In this document: positions 9,769 to 19,483 of the stretch, piece after piece | Position numbering within the stretch: position 1 is the first letter of the stretch | How the letters are laid out: every line of letters begins with the position of its first letter | Translations under genes and position numbers: made by a program | The notes under the pieces: model-generated | Seen by the model: the letters and a program-made list of their open reading frames with translations, nothing else | Database searches by the model: none | What the model was told of the DNA's origin: nothing | From: an uncultured Drancourtella sp. | Lineage (GTDB): Bacteria; Bacillota; Clostridia; Lachnospirales; Lachnospiraceae | DNA: 64,000 bases | Reading direction: 5' to 3' | NCBI GenBank assembly: GCA_937880845.1 | Contig: CALFLL010000063.1 | Coordinates: forward strand, 16,269 to 80,268

Positions 9769-10308
9769 CTATTTTGCGAATGGCATGTTGAACTGTTTCA
9801 GTAATTCACGGGCTTCTTCGTCTGTCTTAGCTGTTGTAACGAAGATTACGTCCATACCGCGAACTTTGTCAACTTTATCATATTCGATTTCTGGGAAAAT
9901 CAACTGTTCTTTAATTCCAAGAGCGTAGTTACCTCTTCCGTCAAATGCGTTCGGGTTAACTCCTCTGAAGTCACGTACACGAGGTAATGCAAGGTTGATC
10001 AGACGATCAACAAATTCATACATTTTTTCTCCTCTTAATGTAACTTTACATCCAATCGGCATACCTTCTCTGATTTTGAAGTTAGCCACAGATTTTTTAG
10101 CTTTTGTAAGAACTGCTTTCTGTCCTGTGATTTTTTCAAGATCAGCTACGGCAGATTCCAAAAGTTTATGATTTTCTTTAGCTTCGCCTACACCCATATT
10201 GATAACAACTTTGTCAAGCTTCGGCACTTCCATAATGTTTTTATATCCAAATTTCTTTACCAGAGCATCTACGATTTCATTCTGGTACTGTTCTTTTAAT
10301 CTACTCAA
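9769..10308 (-). CDS. rplE: 50S ribosomal protein L5
   Basis: 179 residues: [24 protein letters not shown], and later [21 protein letters not shown] and the [18 protein letters not shown] end. Binds 5S rRNA. The start codon is TTG, nine bases after GGAGG; no ATG is available nearby. Confidence 0.97.
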   Translation of the reverse strand: MSRLKEQYQNEIVDALVKKFGYKNIMEVPKLDKVVINMGVGEAKENHKLLESAVADLEKITGQKAVLTKAKKSVANFKIREGMPIGCKVTLRGEKMYEFVDRLINLALPRVRDFRGVNPNAFDGRGNYALGIKEQLIFPEIEYDKVDKVRGMDVIFVTTAKTDEEARELLKQFNMPFAK

Positions 10309-10331
10309 AGTGGTGGACCTCCTTTCCCGAA

Positions 10332-10643
10332 TTAATCAATAACTTCGCCTGTTGATTTTGCGAAACGTACTTTTTTGTCTCCATCCATCTTGAAACCAAC
10401 TCTTGTAGCTGTTCCTTTATGGATGTACATTACGTTAGACGCATCAATAGGTCCTTCCTGATGAACGATACCGCCTTCCTGATTAGCAGCACTTGGTTTT
10501 GTATGCTTTGTAAGCATATTCACACCTTCTACCAGGACTTTTCCTTCTTTTTTGTTAACGGAAATAACTTTTCCTTCTTTACCTTTATCTTTACCGGCAA
10601 TTACTTTAACTGTATCGCCTTTTTTAATTTTCATAGTTGACAT
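10332..10643 (-). CDS. rplX: 50S ribosomal protein L24
   Basis: 103 residues beginning [20 protein letters not shown] with a KOW motif at the N-terminus. The ATG at 10643 is nine bases from AAGGAGG; an in-frame TTG two codons earlier is less well placed. Early 50S assembly initiator. Confidence 0.97.
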   Translation of the reverse strand: MSTMKIKKGDTVKVIAGKDKGKEGKVISVNKKEGKVLVEGVNMLTKHTKPSAANQEGGIVHQEGPIDASNVMYIHKGTATRVGFKMDGDKKVRFAKSTGEVID

Positions 10644-10657
10644 TCTCAAGTACCTCC

Positions 10658-11026
10658 TTATAATACTTCCGGAGCCAGAGATACGATCTTCATGAACTGT
10701 TTTTCACGAAGTTCTCTTGCTACTGGTCCAAAAATACGAGTTCCTCTTGGATTTTTGTCTTCTTTTATAATAACAGCAGCATTTTCATCGAATTTGATGT
10801 AAGAACCATCTTTACGACGTGCGCCTCTTACTGTACGAACAACTACGGCCTTGACAACGTCACCTTTTTTAACAACGCCGCCTGGTGTTGCATCTTTAAC
10901 AGAAGCAACGATTACATCACCGATATTCGCATATCTTCTTGTAGAACCGCCCATAACACGGATACAAAGTAATTCTTTAGCACCTGTGTTATCTGCTACT
11001 TTTAATCTGCTTTCTTGCTGAATCAT
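10658..11026 (-). CDS. rplN: 50S ribosomal protein L14
   Basis: 122 residues, [24 protein letters not shown] through [23 protein letters not shown], the full L14 sequence and length. It forms intersubunit bridges with 16S rRNA. Confidence 0.98.
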   Translation of the reverse strand: MIQQESRLKVADNTGAKELLCIRVMGGSTRRYANIGDVIVASVKDATPGGVVKKGDVVKAVVVRTVRGARRKDGSYIKFDENAAVIIKEDKNPRGTRIFGPVARELREKQFMKIVSLAPEVL

Positions 11027-11062
11027 GCAGGTAACCTCCTTATATTCTGCTCCTTAGTGAAA

Positions 11063-11317
11063 TTATTTCACTTTTTCCATTACTTCCACAAGTCTCCATC
11101 TCTTATCTTTGGATAACGGTCTTGTTTCCATAACTTTTACTTTATCTCCAATGTTGCATTCGTTGTTTTCATCATGTGCTTTTAATTTGTAAGTTCTTTT
11201 TACAATCTTATTGTAAAGCGGGTGTTTCACATGGTCTTCAACTGCAACTACGATTGTTTTGTCCATTTTGTTGCTGACAACCTTACCAACTCTTGTTTTT
11301 CTCAGGTTTCTTTCCAC
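11063..11317 (-). CDS. rpsQ: 30S ribosomal protein S17
   Basis: 84 residues, an OB-fold 16S rRNA-binding protein ([27 protein letters not shown]). The start is GTG after AAGGAGG. Confidence 0.97.
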   Translation of the reverse strand: MERNLRKTRVGKVVSNKMDKTIVVAVEDHVKHPLYNKIVKRTYKLKAHDENNECNIGDKVKVMETRPLSKDKRWRLVEVMEKVK

Positions 11318-11331
11318 GATCTATTCCCTCC

Positions 11332-11538
11332 TTACTCAGCCTTTGCCATTTCTGTAATCACTGTCTGGATTCTGGCAATATTTTTTCTTACTTCTTTGAT
11401 TCTGCTTGTATTATCAAGCTGATTTGTTGCGTTCTGGAATCTCAGGTTAAAGAGTTCCTTTTTAGCAGCTACTAATTCTTCATTTAACTCTGCAACTGAT
11501 TTTGTTCTTAAATCTTCTACAAATGCATTAATTTTCAC
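11332..11538 (-). CDS. rpmC: 50S ribosomal protein L29
   Basis: 68 residues, a two-helix hairpin ([40 protein letters not shown]). I place the start at the GTG at 11538, giving [10 protein letters not shown], because GGCGGTGAT lies six bases before it; an in-frame GTG at 11547 is part of that site. It overlaps the end of rplP by 11 bases. Confidence 0.95.
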   Translation of the reverse strand: MKINAFVEDLRTKSVAELNEELVAAKKELFNLRFQNATNQLDNTSRIKEVRKNIARIQTVITEMAKAE

Positions 11539-11965
11539 TGTTATCACCGCCTTCTAAATCTGCGCGAGAAACGATTTTACATTTACAAGGTAACTTGTGC
11601 ATTGCAAGACGCAGCGCTTCGCGTGCAACTTCTTCCGGAACTCCGGCAAGTTCAAACATAACACGACCTGGTTTTACAACTGCTACCCAGTATTCAAGAG
11701 TACCTTTTCCGGAACCCATACGCGTTTCAGCTGGTTTTGTAGTTACTGGTTTATCTGGGAAAATCTTAATCCAAACTTTACCACCACGTTTGATGTAACG
11801 AGTCATCGCAATACGGGCAGCTTCAATCTGGTTGGAACGGATCCAACATGGTTCCATTGCCACAAGACCATATTCACCATTTGTGATTTTATTTCCGCGT
11901 AAAGCCTTTCCTCTCATGGAGCCACGGAACTGTTTACGACGTTTAACTCTTTTTGGCATTAACAT
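11528..11965 (-). CDS. rplP: 50S ribosomal protein L16
   Basis: 145 residues: [23 protein letters not shown] and the [23 protein letters not shown] signature. Organises tRNA binding at the A site. Its start overlaps the rpsC stop by one base (TAATG), so translation is probably coupled. Confidence 0.98.
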   Translation of the reverse strand: MLMPKRVKRRKQFRGSMRGKALRGNKITNGEYGLVAMEPCWIRSNQIEAARIAMTRYIKRGGKVWIKIFPDKPVTTKPAETRMGSGKGTLEYWVAVVKPGRVMFELAGVPEEVAREALRLAMHKLPCKCKIVSRADLEGGDNSEN

Positions 11966-12621
11966 TATTTATCGCTCCCTTCCTTATTAGCCTTTGTTGG
12001 AAGAACTTCGCCTTTGTATACCCAAACTTTTACACCTACTTTTCCGTAAGTTGTGTCTGCTTCGGCGAATCCATAATCAATGTCTGCACGCAGTGTCTGA
12101 AGCGGAATTGTTCCTTCGCTGTAAAACTCTGTACGAGCCATATCAGCTCCGCCCAAACGTCCTGACACAGATGTTTTCACACCAAGTGCGCCAGCTTTCA
12201 TAGTTCTGCTCATGCAGGATTTCATAGCACGTCTGAAAGAAATACGGTTTTCAAGCTGAAGTGCAATGTTTTCTGCTACAAGCTGAGCATCTTTGTCCGG
12301 TCTTTTTACTTCTTTGATGTCAACGATCACTTTTTTGTCTGTCATCTTCTGAAGTTCTGCTTTTACTTTTTCGATTTCAGCTCCGCCTTTACCAATTACA
12401 ACACCTGGTTTTGCTGTGTAAACGATAATTTTTACACGGTCAGATGCTCTTTCGATTTCAATTTTAGAAATTCCGGCACTGAATAATTTATTTTTAAGAA
12501 ATTTTCTGATTTTGTGGTCTTCTACAAGGTTATCAGCAAAATCTTTTTCAGCATACCATTTAGAATCCCAGTCTTCGATAACACCGACTCTCAATCCATG
12601 TGGATTAACTTTCTGTCCCAT
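11965..12621 (-). CDS. rpsC: 30S ribosomal protein S3
   Basis: 218 residues with KH domain (about 60-110, [24 protein letters not shown]) and the S3 C-terminal domain ([32 protein letters not shown]). Part of the mRNA entry tunnel with helicase activity in the family. Confidence 0.98.
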   Translation of the reverse strand: MGQKVNPHGLRVGVIEDWDSKWYAEKDFADNLVEDHKIRKFLKNKLFSAGISKIEIERASDRVKIIVYTAKPGVVIGKGGAEIEKVKAELQKMTDKKVIVDIKEVKRPDKDAQLVAENIALQLENRISFRRAMKSCMSRTMKAGALGVKTSVSGRLGGADMARTEFYSEGTIPLQTLRADIDYGFAEADTTYGKVGVKVWVYKGEVLPTKANKEGSDK

Positions 12622-12632
12622 TATTACCCTCC

Positions 12633-13019
12633 TTATCTTTCATCAAGCACAACTGTGATGTGGCTCATTCTCTTTTCGATTCTGTAAGCTCTACCCTGTG
12701 CTCTTGGTCTGATTCGTTTCATTGTAGGTCCTTTGTTTGCATAGCATTCTGCAATATAAAGGTTTTCTGGTGACATACCGTTATTGTTTTCAGCGTTTGC
12801 GATTGCTGATTCTAATAATTTCTTTATTAAACTGGAAGCATATCTTGGATTGTATGTTAAAATTCCAAGTGCTGTTGTTACATCCTTACCTCTGATGGCA
12901 TCTAATACGAAGCATGCTTTCTGAACAGAAACTCTTGCGTAGGATAATTTTGCAGATGGTCTCGTGTCTTTGTTAGCATTTCTTTCTCTCTTAATTTGAG
13001 ATCTATGTCCTTTTGCCAT
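12633..13019 (-). CDS. rplV: 50S ribosomal protein L22
   Basis: 128 residues. [24 protein letters not shown] at the front and [24 protein letters not shown], the loop that lines the exit tunnel, at the end. Confidence 0.98.
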   Translation of the reverse strand: MAKGHRSQIKRERNANKDTRPSAKLSYARVSVQKACFVLDAIRGKDVTTALGILTYNPRYASSLIKKLLESAIANAENNNGMSPENLYIAECYANKGPTMKRIRPRAQGRAYRIEKRMSHITVVLDER

Positions 13020-13049
13020 GGATGAACCCTCCTTTCGAATACTCGTTTA

Positions 13050-13331
13050 TTATCTTACCTTAGATTTCTTTTCGTCTTTTCCATGTCCTCTGTATGTTCT
13101 TGTTGCAACAAACTCTCCAAGTTTATGTCCAACCATATCTTCTGTTACATATACCGGAACATGTTTTCTTCCATCATGAACTGCAATTGTATGACCGATC
13201 ATCATCGGGAAAATTGTAGAACGGCGGGACCAAGTCTTAATAACAGACTTGTCTCCTGATTCGTTCATAGCTTCTACTTTTTTCAGTAAACTCGCATCTG
13301 CGAATGGTCCTTTTTTAAGTGAACGAGCCAT
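13050..13331 (-). CDS. rpsS: 30S ribosomal protein S19
   Basis: 93 residues: [54 protein letters not shown]. Head protein that works with S13 near the A site. Confidence 0.98.
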   Translation of the reverse strand: MARSLKKGPFADASLLKKVEAMNESGDKSVIKTWSRRSTIFPMMIGHTIAVHDGRKHVPVYVTEDMVGHKLGEFVATRTYRGHGKDEKKSKVR

Positions 13332-13356
13332 TAGGTTTAACCTCCTTACAAACTAC

Positions 13357-14199
13357 TTATTTGATTCCTTTTCCATCACGTCTTCTTACGATCAGTTTAT
13401 TAGACGCTTTGTTTTTCTTTCTAGTCTTAAGACCAAGTGCCGGTTTGCCCCATGGTGTGCACGGACCCGGACGACCGATACCTGTCTTACCTTCACCACC
13501 ACCGTGTGGATGGTCATTCGGGTTCATAACAGAACCACGAACTGTAGGTCTGATACCCATATGACGTTTACGTCCTGCTTTACCGATGTTGATAAGATTG
13601 TGTTCACCATTTCCCACAACTCCAACAGATGCACGGCATACAAGCGGAACCATTCTCATTTCGCCTGAAGGCAGACGCAGTGTAGCGTATTTTCCTTCTT
13701 TAGCCATTAACTGTGCGCTGTTTCCTGCTGAACGAACCATCTGTCCGCCTTTTCCAGGATACAACTCAATATTGTGAATCTGTGTACCAACCGGGATTTC
13801 AGAAAGAGGCAGGCAGTTTCCTACTCTTACTTCTGCTTCCGGTCCATTCATGATTGTCATTCCGTCTGTTAATCCTTCCGGTGCAAGGATATATGCTTTT
13901 TCACCGTCTGCGTAACAGATTAAAGCGATGTTAGCTGTTCTGTTCGGATCGTATTCGATACCGATAACTTTTGCCGGAATTCCGTCTTTATTTCTTTTAA
14001 AATCAATGATTCTGTATTTTCTTTTAGCTCCGCCTCCGCGGTGTCTTACTGTGATTTTACCCTGGCTGTTACGTCCAGCTGTTCTATTTTTGGATACCAG
14101 TAAAGATTTTTCAGGTGTTTTCTTTGTGATTTCAGAGAAATCAGAACCTGTCATCTTTCTTCTGGAAGGTGTATATGGGCTATATGTTTTGATTCCCAT
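13357..14199 (-). CDS. rplB: 50S ribosomal protein L2
   Basis: 280 residues starting [20 protein letters not shown]. The ATG at 14199 is chosen because AAAGGAG precedes it; a longer in-frame GTG start runs through that site. The C-terminal [17 protein letters not shown] loop, near the peptidyl-transferase centre, is intact. Confidence 0.98.
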   Translation of the reverse strand: MGIKTYSPYTPSRRKMTGSDFSEITKKTPEKSLLVSKNRTAGRNSQGKITVRHRGGGAKRKYRIIDFKRNKDGIPAKVIGIEYDPNRTANIALICYADGEKAYILAPEGLTDGMTIMNGPEAEVRVGNCLPLSEIPVGTQIHNIELYPGKGGQMVRSAGNSAQLMAKEGKYATLRLPSGEMRMVPLVCRASVGVVGNGEHNLINIGKAGRKRHMGIRPTVRGSVMNPNDHPHGGGEGKTGIGRPGPCTPWGKPALGLKTRKKNKASNKLIVRRRDGKGIK

Positions 14200-14270
14200 T
14201 ACTGTCTCTCCTTTCACTTTCTAATTATTCGTTTCACGGATTTGCACCGTATAGTTACTTGTTCAAAATC

Positions 14271-14570
14271 TTATAATCCCTGGAAGATTTCGATATCTGC
14301 ACTTTCTTCTGTAAGTGCTACGATTGCTTTCTTTGTTTTAGCAGTTTTTCCGAATGTCATGCCACGGCGTTTTGTTTTTCCGTCCATGTTCATTGTGTTT
14401 ACGCTTTTTACTTTTGTTCCTGCGAACATTTTTTCAACTGCTTCTTTGATCTGGGATTTTGTTGCTTCCGGATGAACAAGGAATGTGTATTTCTTGTCAG
14501 CCATAAGCCCCATGCTCTTTTCTGTAACCACTGGTTTCAGGATTACGTCATAATACTGAATGTTTGCCAT
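14271..14570 (-). CDS. rplW: 50S ribosomal protein L23
   Basis: 99 residues: [44 protein letters not shown]. Located at the tunnel exit, a docking site for trigger factor and SRP. Start overlaps the rplD stop by one base (TAATG). Confidence 0.97.
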   Translation of the reverse strand: MANIQYYDVILKPVVTEKSMGLMADKKYTFLVHPEATKSQIKEAVEKMFAGTKVKSVNTMNMDGKTKRRGMTFGKTAKTKKAIVALTEESADIEIFQGL

Positions 14571-15190
14571 TATGCGTACACCTCCTCGATAGCCTCTACA
14601 GCAGCTTTTGTAGCGATTACTGTGTTGTATTTCAGGATATCATACACATTGATTGTATTTGTGCGGACTGTTTTAACATCAGCGATGTTTCTTGCAGAAA
14701 GTTCTGCATTTTTGTTTTCATCTTCCAATACTACCAATGCTTTAGATACGTTCAGGTTGTTTAAAACCGCCTGGAATTTCTTTGTTTTGATTTCATCAAA
14801 ATTCATTTCGTCAAGAACGATGAATTTCTTTTCTTCTACTCTGGATGAAAGAGCAGATTTGAGAGCAGCTCTCTTTTCTTTTTTGTTTAATTTGAAAGAG
14901 TAGTCTCTTGGTGTTGGAGCAAATACAACTCCTCCGCCTGTCCACTGTGGAGCTCTTGTTGAACCCTGTCTTGCATGACCTGTTCCTTTCTGTCTCCATG
15001 GTTTTCTTCCACCACCGGAAACTTCAGAACGTGTTTTTGCTTTCTGTGTTCCCTGACGATTATTTGCAAGCTGCTGTACAACTGCCATATGAACGAGGTG
15101 TTCGTTAACTTCTACACCAAAAACAGCATCGTTTAAGTCAATTGTACCAACTTCTTTACCTTCGATATTGTAAACAGATACGTTAGCCAT
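14570..15190 (-). CDS. rplD: 50S ribosomal protein L4
   Basis: 206 residues with the extended tunnel loop ([41 protein letters not shown]). In E. coli L4 also represses the S10 operon through the leader; whether that holds here is unknown, but a structured S10 leader exists at 16331-16520. Confidence 0.98.
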   Translation of the reverse strand: MANVSVYNIEGKEVGTIDLNDAVFGVEVNEHLVHMAVVQQLANNRQGTQKAKTRSEVSGGGRKPWRQKGTGHARQGSTRAPQWTGGGVVFAPTPRDYSFKLNKKEKRAALKSALSSRVEEKKFIVLDEMNFDEIKTKKFQAVLNNLNVSKALVVLEDENKNAELSARNIADVKTVRTNTINVYDILKYNTVIATKAAVEAIEEVYA

Positions 15191-15219
15191 CTGTGTGTTC
15201 CTCCTTTCTTCTCAAAAAC

Positions 15220-15900
15220 CTAAATGCTCTTTACCGCTTCTTTGATTGTTACTAAAGATTTTTTAGGTCCTGGTACGGAACCTTTCACTAAGAGTAAGTT
15301 GTTTTCAGCGTCTACTCTTACTACTTCAAGATTCTGAATTGTAATCTTTTTACTTCCCATATGTCCCGGCATTTTCTTTCCTTTGAATACCTTGCTCGGA
15401 TCGGAAGCCGCACCGTTAGAACCTGCATGACGGTGGAATTTGGAACCGTGAGCCATAGGTCCTCTGTGCTGATTATGTCTCTTGATCGCACCCTGGAATC
15501 CTTTACCTTTGGAGATTGCTGTTGCATCTACCTTATCTCCCGCTTCGAAGATGTCGGCTTTGATTTCCTGTGCAAGTGCGTATTCTTCAGCATTGTCGAA
15601 TTTGAATTCTTTTACAAATCTTTTGCCGGATACTCCAGCTTTTTCGAAATGTCCTTTTTCTGCTTTTGTTATACCATTTCTGTGGATAACTTCTTTTTTG
15701 CCGTTCTTGTCAACGTTAACGATTTTTTCTTTTTTGTCAACGAATCCAACCTGAACAGCACTGTAACCGTCATTTTCTACAGTTTTGATCTGTGTTACTA
15801 CACAAGGACCAGCCTGAAGAACAGTTACCGGAGTTAATACTCCATGTTCGTTGAAGATTTGAGTCATTCCGACTTTTGTTGCTAAAATAGCTTTCTTCAT
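15220..15900 (-). CDS. rplC: 50S ribosomal protein L3
   Basis: 226 residues: [32 protein letters not shown], then the central extension ([28 protein letters not shown]) that approaches the peptidyl-transferase centre. Somewhat longer than the 209-residue E. coli protein. Confidence 0.98.
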   Translation of the reverse strand: MKKAILATKVGMTQIFNEHGVLTPVTVLQAGPCVVTQIKTVENDGYSAVQVGFVDKKEKIVNVDKNGKKEVIHRNGITKAEKGHFEKAGVSGKRFVKEFKFDNAEEYALAQEIKADIFEAGDKVDATAISKGKGFQGAIKRHNQHRGPMAHGSKFHRHAGSNGAASDPSKVFKGKKMPGHMGSKKITIQNLEVVRVDAENNLLLVKGSVPGPKKSLVTIKEAVKSI

Positions 15901-15972
15901 TATGTTTACCTCCTGTGATTTACAGCGGAACGGTTTTACCCGTTCATCCTAAATATTAGGAATACTGTTTGC

Positions 15973-16290
15973 TTATTTTTGTTTCATTTTGATATCAATG
16001 TATACACCTGCCGGCATTTCCAATCTGGATAATGCATCTACAGTTTTCTGTGTCGGTGCAATGATATCGATCAGTCTCTTATGAGTTCTCTGTTCAAACT
16101 GTTCTCTGGAATCTTTGTATTTGTGAACCGCTCTTAAGATTGTAACTACTTCCTTTTTTGTCGGAAGCGGTACCGGTCCGCTAACCTTTGCTCCATTCTT
16201 TTTTACAGTTTCGATAATTTTTTTAGCAGATGCATCAACTAACTGATGATCATATGCTTTCAATGTGATTCTCATTACTTGACTTGCCAT
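15973..16290 (-). CDS. rpsJ: 30S ribosomal protein S10
   Basis: 105 residues: [42 protein letters not shown]. Also the NusE factor of antitermination. The ATG at 16290 is ten bases from AGGAGGCG; the next ATG five codons in is also possible. First gene of the supercluster. Confidence 0.97.
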   Translation of the reverse strand: MASQVMRITLKAYDHQLVDASAKKIIETVKKNGAKVSGPVPLPTKKEVVTILRAVHKYKDSREQFEQRTHKRLIDIIAPTQKTVDALSRLEMPAGVYIDIKMKQK

Positions 16291-16330
16291 AAAAAAAGTC
16301 GCCTCCTTTTCGTACTTTCAAACTTCAGTA

Positions 16331-16520
16331 CGACAAGCGGTGACTGTACACTCTCCCGTGTGTGTCCTCAGACTCCTACACGTTGTTACCATGTTTCAAT
16401 GGATGTTATTGATTCGTACAGTGACTTGTCGCCAGTTTCCTAACTTGACATTCGCTCCGCGGAAAACCTGCCATCTCTCAGGCAGCAACCTCACGTTTCA
16501 TCGCTATCATGTCACAGCTT
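16331..16520 (-). promoter_or_regulatory. Structured 5' leader of the S10 operon
   Basis: About 230 bases lie between the promoter and rpsJ. A long-range stem is visible: CGACAAG (16331-16337) pairs with CTTGTCG (16425-16431) and ACTGTAC (16343-16349) with GTACAGT (16416-16422), closing an inner region of about 66 bases. Upstream on the RNA, CTGCC/GGCAG (16468-16485) forms a hairpin. This resembles an autoregulated ribosomal protein leader; the ligand is not shown by sequence. Confidence 0.55.
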
Positions 16521-16524
16521 TTTC

Positions 16525-16553
16525 AGTATATCCGATAATTTCCTTTTTTTCAA
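16525..16553 (-). promoter_or_regulatory. Promoter of the S10-spc-alpha cluster
   Basis: TTGAAA, 17 bases, TATACT on the minus strand, a strong SigmaA-type match. Transcription would start near 16518, giving the leader above. Upstream is A-rich, which could act as an UP element. Confidence 0.85.
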
Positions 16554-16629
16554 CCCCTTTTTGTATTTTTTTGTATTTTTTTTCGTACAATCTATTTTTC
16601 TTCTTTTATACTTTTTTTCACATTTTCTA

Positions 16630-16658
16630 TTGACACCACTGTCGTAACATGATATATT
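16630..16658 (+). promoter_or_regulatory. Promoter of candidate small RNA
   Basis: TTGACA, 17 bases, TATATT: a consensus -35 and near-consensus -10 at ideal spacing. It faces right, away from the S10 operon, and no ribosome site plus open frame of any length follows before the terminator at 16833-16880. Confidence 0.75.
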
Positions 16659-16663
16659 GATAT

Positions 16664-16880
16664 CGTATTAACACAATAAAGTGTTAAAGATTGTATTGCA
16701 GTGTTATTGATATTCCCCCAAAATATGAATAACGCCTTCAATTCTTATATACACCTCTTTATAAAAGAGATTCCCCAATTTTTGTATATAATGAACCTGC
16801 AATACAGTCTAAACCTCTCAATGACATACCAAAATGAAAGAACGGATGCCTCTGTGCATCCGTTCTTTCATTATTTTATA
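16664..16880 (+). ncRNA. Candidate small non-coding RNA, about 215 nt
   Basis: Ordered structure from promoter to terminator. Hairpin 1: TTAACAC/GTGTTAA (16668-16687). A long stem TGTATTGCAG (16692-16701) with CTGCAATACA (16797-16806) encloses hairpin 2, GTTATT-g-ATATT/AATAT-g-AATAAC (16703-16733), whose loop is CCCCCAA, and hairpin 3, CTCTTT/AAAGAG (16755-16769). A second unpaired TTCCCC lies at 16771-16776. It ends in a 17-bp stem (16833-16849 with 16856-16872) followed by a T-rich stretch. C-rich loops that can pair with Shine-Dalgarno sequences are known in several Gram-positive sRNAs. I recognise no named RNA family; 6S-like folding is not excluded. Confidence 0.6.
16833..16880. terminator. 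Intrinsic terminator of the small RNA unit
   Basis: Seventeen-base-pair stem containing GAAAGAACGGATGC/GCATCCGTTCTTTC with loop CTCTGT, followed on the plus strand by ATTTTATA. It lies in the gap between two divergent units, where no protein gene needs a terminator. Confidence 0.75.
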
Positions 16881-16882
16881 TG

Positions 16883-16911
16883 TTGCTTTTTTTTCCTTAT
16901 GCTTTTATAAT
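16883..16911 (+). promoter_or_regulatory. Promoter of the TSUP permease gene
   Basis: TTGCTT, 17 bases, TATAAT, followed by a 5' leader of about 60 bases and AAAGGAG before the ATG at 16980. It starts right after the small RNA terminator. Confidence 0.7.
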
Positions 16912-16979
16912 AGTGTTTGTAACTATAATTCAGAGAGATATATAATAAGAATAAATAAGAATATATCGGAAAGGAGTAT

Positions 16980-18098
16980 ATGGATTTACTATTTTTTATC
17001 AAGGCAGCAATTATTATTTACGGTGCTGTGTTTACATTTATTCTTGTAAAAGACTACCTTACACACCGCAACGAATTTAAACGAGGGAAGCTTGTTCCTT
17101 TGTCTATCATCGGATTTATAAGCGATCTGCTTGACACCTGGGGAATCGGAAGTTTTGCCACATGCCAGGCAGGCTTTAAGTTTTCGAAATCCTGTGACGA
17201 TGAATTAATGCCGGGTACTTTAAATATCGCCCATACGTTACCGACGATTTTGGAATTTTTATTGTTCCTGAATCTGATTAAAATTTCCGGAGTTACTTTA
17301 ATCGCTTTGATTGCAGGAGCCGTAGTCGGTGCCGTATTCGGTGCTTCCATTGTTTCCAAATGGCCGGCAAAACTTGTACGGATTGCCCTTGGATGTGCTC
17401 TTATCATACTTGCGATTGTTCTTTCCTGCAAATTGGCGCACATAGGGCCTTTTGAAAGCACACTTTCACCACAAGCCATTGTTACCCAACTTGAAAAGGA
17501 CTGTATCACGATTGAAAATTCCGATCAGTGGATTTATAATTTAAAGCACACTTCTTCTCTTTCCAAAGAAGAGCAGAAGCTTTATACCGATCCTTCCATA
17601 ACAAAATCCGAAATCGATCATGTCGTTTCCGAATTAAAAGCAAAAGATCAGACTACCATTCCGGCAGAAGAACTCAGTACTGCCATTTCCGACAATCTGA
17701 TCTATGGTCTGGAAGGTTCCAAACTGATTATCGGTATTATCGGCAACACGCTTCTTGGTGCACTGATGACAATCGGTGTCGGCCTGTATGCACCATGTAT
17801 GGCCTTAGTAAGTGCACTTGGCATGAACGTAACTGCATGTTTTCCTATTATGATGGGTTCCTGTGCATTTCTCATGCCGTCAGCCGGCCTAAAATTCCTA
17901 AAAGCAGGAAAATACGACAGAAAGGCTGCTGTGACTATCACTCTTTCCGGACTTGTAGGTGTCTTTGTGGCATACAAAGTTGCCTCCATGCTCCCGATGG
18001 ATGTCTTAACCGGCATTATTATCTGTGTTATGGTCTATACAGCAATCACATTCTTCCGTTCTGCAAAAAACACAAATACACAGCCATCAAAAAATTAA
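16980..18098 (+). CDS. TSUP (TauE/SafE) family membrane permease
   Basis: 372 residues with hydrophobic segments in two halves. Each half has the family motif region: GFISDLLDTWGIGSFATCQAGFKFS near residue 42 and the second-half GALMTIGVGLYAPCMALVSALGMN near 262. TSUP proteins move sulfite, sulfoacetate or other small organic anions. A hydrophilic stretch of roughly 75 residues (about 162-238, rich in Ser, Glu and Lys) splits the halves, longer than usual. Converges on prdE and shares its terminator. Given the neighbours it could carry a proline-fermentation product or a sulfur or selenium anion, but that is conjecture. Confidence 0.75.
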   Translation: MDLLFFIKAAIIIYGAVFTFILVKDYLTHRNEFKRGKLVPLSIIGFISDLLDTWGIGSFATCQAGFKFSKSCDDELMPGTLNIAHTLPTILEFLLFLNLIKISGVTLIALIAGAVVGAVFGASIVSKWPAKLVRIALGCALIILAIVLSCKLAHIGPFESTLSPQAIVTQLEKDCITIENSDQWIYNLKHTSSLSKEEQKLYTDPSITKSEIDHVVSELKAKDQTTIPAEELSTAISDNLIYGLEGSKLIIGIIGNTLLGALMTIGVGLYAPCMALVSALGMNVTACFPIMMGSCAFLMPSAGLKFLKAGKYDRKAAVTITLSGLVGVFVAYKVASMLPMDVLTGIIICVMVYTAITFFRSAKNTNTQPSKN

Positions 18099-18114
18099 TC
18101 TCAGACAAAGAACA

Positions 18115-18155
18115 AAGGACTTGGTGTTTTTCCAAGCCCTTTTCTTTATTTTTTT
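18115..18155. terminator. Terminator between the permease gene and prdE
   Basis: AAGG-a-CTTGG pairs with CCAAG-c-CCTT around a seven-base loop, followed by TTCTTTATTTTTTT on the plus strand. It overlaps the last codons of prdE from the other side. Confidence 0.8.
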
Positions 18156-18610
18156 CGCATCTTCAATTTCAGCATAGCCGTTGCTTTTCTGGCATCCATA
18201 GCATCTACCGCATTCTCTCCCACTACGTTTGTTTCTACACCTTCCGGATTTTTATTCATATCTACAATGGTATCCATATATGGATTTGTCACAACAAATT
18301 GAGCTGCTGTTCCTGTAAAATGAATTCCCACAACCGGAATATTTCTTTTTCCAAGCTGTTCGATGGTATTTGTATAATCTACATCACTGTTTCCCCATCC
18401 ATCTGCCGAAATAATCACACCGTCTGCCCGCATCCCCTCTGCCCAGACAGCCGCTCTTGTCCCAACAAGGATTTTATCATATTGATCCTGCGGTGTCCCT
18501 ACGATCAGTACACCCAAAAGGTCCAAATCCTCGTCAGATGATACAATATCCAAAAGCGGATCTCTGAAATGATGAAGTGAAGTTTCTTTTGTTGAAGGTC
18601 CGATTCCCAT
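18146..18610 (-). CDS. prdE: Proline reductase-associated protein PrdE (PrdA C-terminal-half paralog)
   Basis: 154 residues that align along their length with PrdA from residue 414 on: MGIGPSTKETSLHHFRDPLL here against CIGPASKEMSRHYWREPLVL in PrdA, then LDLLGVLIVGTPQ, DGWGN and the RNIPVVGIHFTG region. The cysteine that PrdA turns into a pyruvoyl group is glycine here, right after the initiator Met. Not expected to carry the pyruvoyl cofactor. Last gene of the minus-strand prd run, 23 bases after prdD. Known in prd loci of Clostridia, role unclear. Confidence 0.85.
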   Translation of the reverse strand: MGIGPSTKETSLHHFRDPLLDIVSSDEDLDLLGVLIVGTPQDQYDKILVGTRAAVWAEGMRADGVIISADGWGNSDVDYTNTIEQLGKRNIPVVGIHFTGTAAQFVVTNPYMDTIVDMNKNPEGVETNVVGENAVDAMDARKATAMLKLKMRKK

Positions 18611-18633
18611 ACTCTTTTCCTCTTTCCTTTTAA

Positions 18634-19404
18634 TTATTGCATAGACCGCAAAATTCCGTCTCTGTACTCATTCGGCGTTACAAGAACAGGCATATTCCCC
18701 ATATCTATGATAGAACGGCCGCCCGCCACTCCGGACGGCTCTTTTGCAAACAGATGCATATCATACATTGCCCCCTGCCCTGCTACCTGTTTGATGATCA
18801 GAACTTTCTTTTTGTCCGGTCTGACCACATCATAATATTCATGTCTTTCCGTACATTTATTTCCATGGAATTTTTTAAGTTGTTCTCTGTATTCCTGAAC
18901 AAATTCATCACACGCCTGATGGGCCGCCGTTACGCCTGTTCGCTCCTGTCCCATTCCTTTTTGCATCACAACATCAAAAGCAATGATCAAATCCCGTTCT
19001 CCCGGAGTTCCCGCCTTCCCGTATTTAATCTGATCTTTCAGATTTCCTTCAGAAGAGCCAAACTCATGAGTCTGTTTTCCTTCCGTATCCACACCGGTCA
19101 GGATCACATATACACCGGTCAATGTATGTGTAATTCCATCTCCGATCGTTCCCAAAACTTTTGTGGAAATCGGTATGATATCCATAATTGTATTTGTATA
19201 TTGATCTCGCTCTTCCGGTCGAATGATCCTCACCGAAATATCCGAAATATAAGTTTCTTTTCCACTTTTATACTTTCCGATATTTTTCTTATCCACAGTG
19301 AGCTCCCCTGTTTCCGTAATCCGGTTTTCATTTCCCCATTCTGCTTTTCGGATATGATAGGCCTTGATCACCAGTCTGCGGAGTTGTCTTTCGTCTGCCG
19401 CCAT
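18634..19404 (-). CDS. prdD: Proline reductase-associated protein PrdD (PrdA N-terminal-half paralog)
   Basis: 256 residues matching PrdA from about residue 165 to 411: TNTIMDIIPISTK against SNTIMDVQPIATK, HEFGSSEGNL against GEFGSSEGYL, and VAGQGAMYDMHLFAKEPSGVAGGR against IMGQGAMHDNLILPMEPVGVLGAR. It stops at the position where PrdA is cleaved. It lacks the first 165 residues of PrdA with their Ala/Pro-rich linkers. A terminator at 19484-19517 lies between prdB and this gene, so it may be expressed at a lower level or from its own promoter. Confidence 0.85.
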   Translation of the reverse strand: MAADERQLRRLVIKAYHIRKAEWGNENRITETGELTVDKKNIGKYKSGKETYISDISVRIIRPEERDQYTNTIMDIIPISTKVLGTIGDGITHTLTGVYVILTGVDTEGKQTHEFGSSEGNLKDQIKYGKAGTPGERDLIIAFDVVMQKGMGQERTGVTAAHQACDEFVQEYREQLKKFHGNKCTERHEYYDVVRPDKKKVLIIKQVAGQGAMYDMHLFAKEPSGVAGGRSIIDMGNMPVLVTPNEYRDGILRSMQ

Positions 19405-19483
19405 TTTATCCTTTTCCTTTCTTCCGTTCTATTATCTTTATAGTACCACAGTTTTCTTTTTCCGCAAACAAAGAAATGCATAC

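Noticed and set aside
15361..15837. 158-codon open frame opposite rplC
   Set aside because: Shadow of a ribosomal protein gene.
16834..17049. 71-codon plus-strand frame starting in the small RNA terminator
   Set aside because: It begins inside a hairpin, lacks a ribosome site and runs into the permease gene in another frame.
18637..19443. 268-codon open frame on the plus strand opposite prdD
   Set aside because: Antisense shadow with no family resemblance; prdD is supported by similarity to PrdA and a ribosome site.
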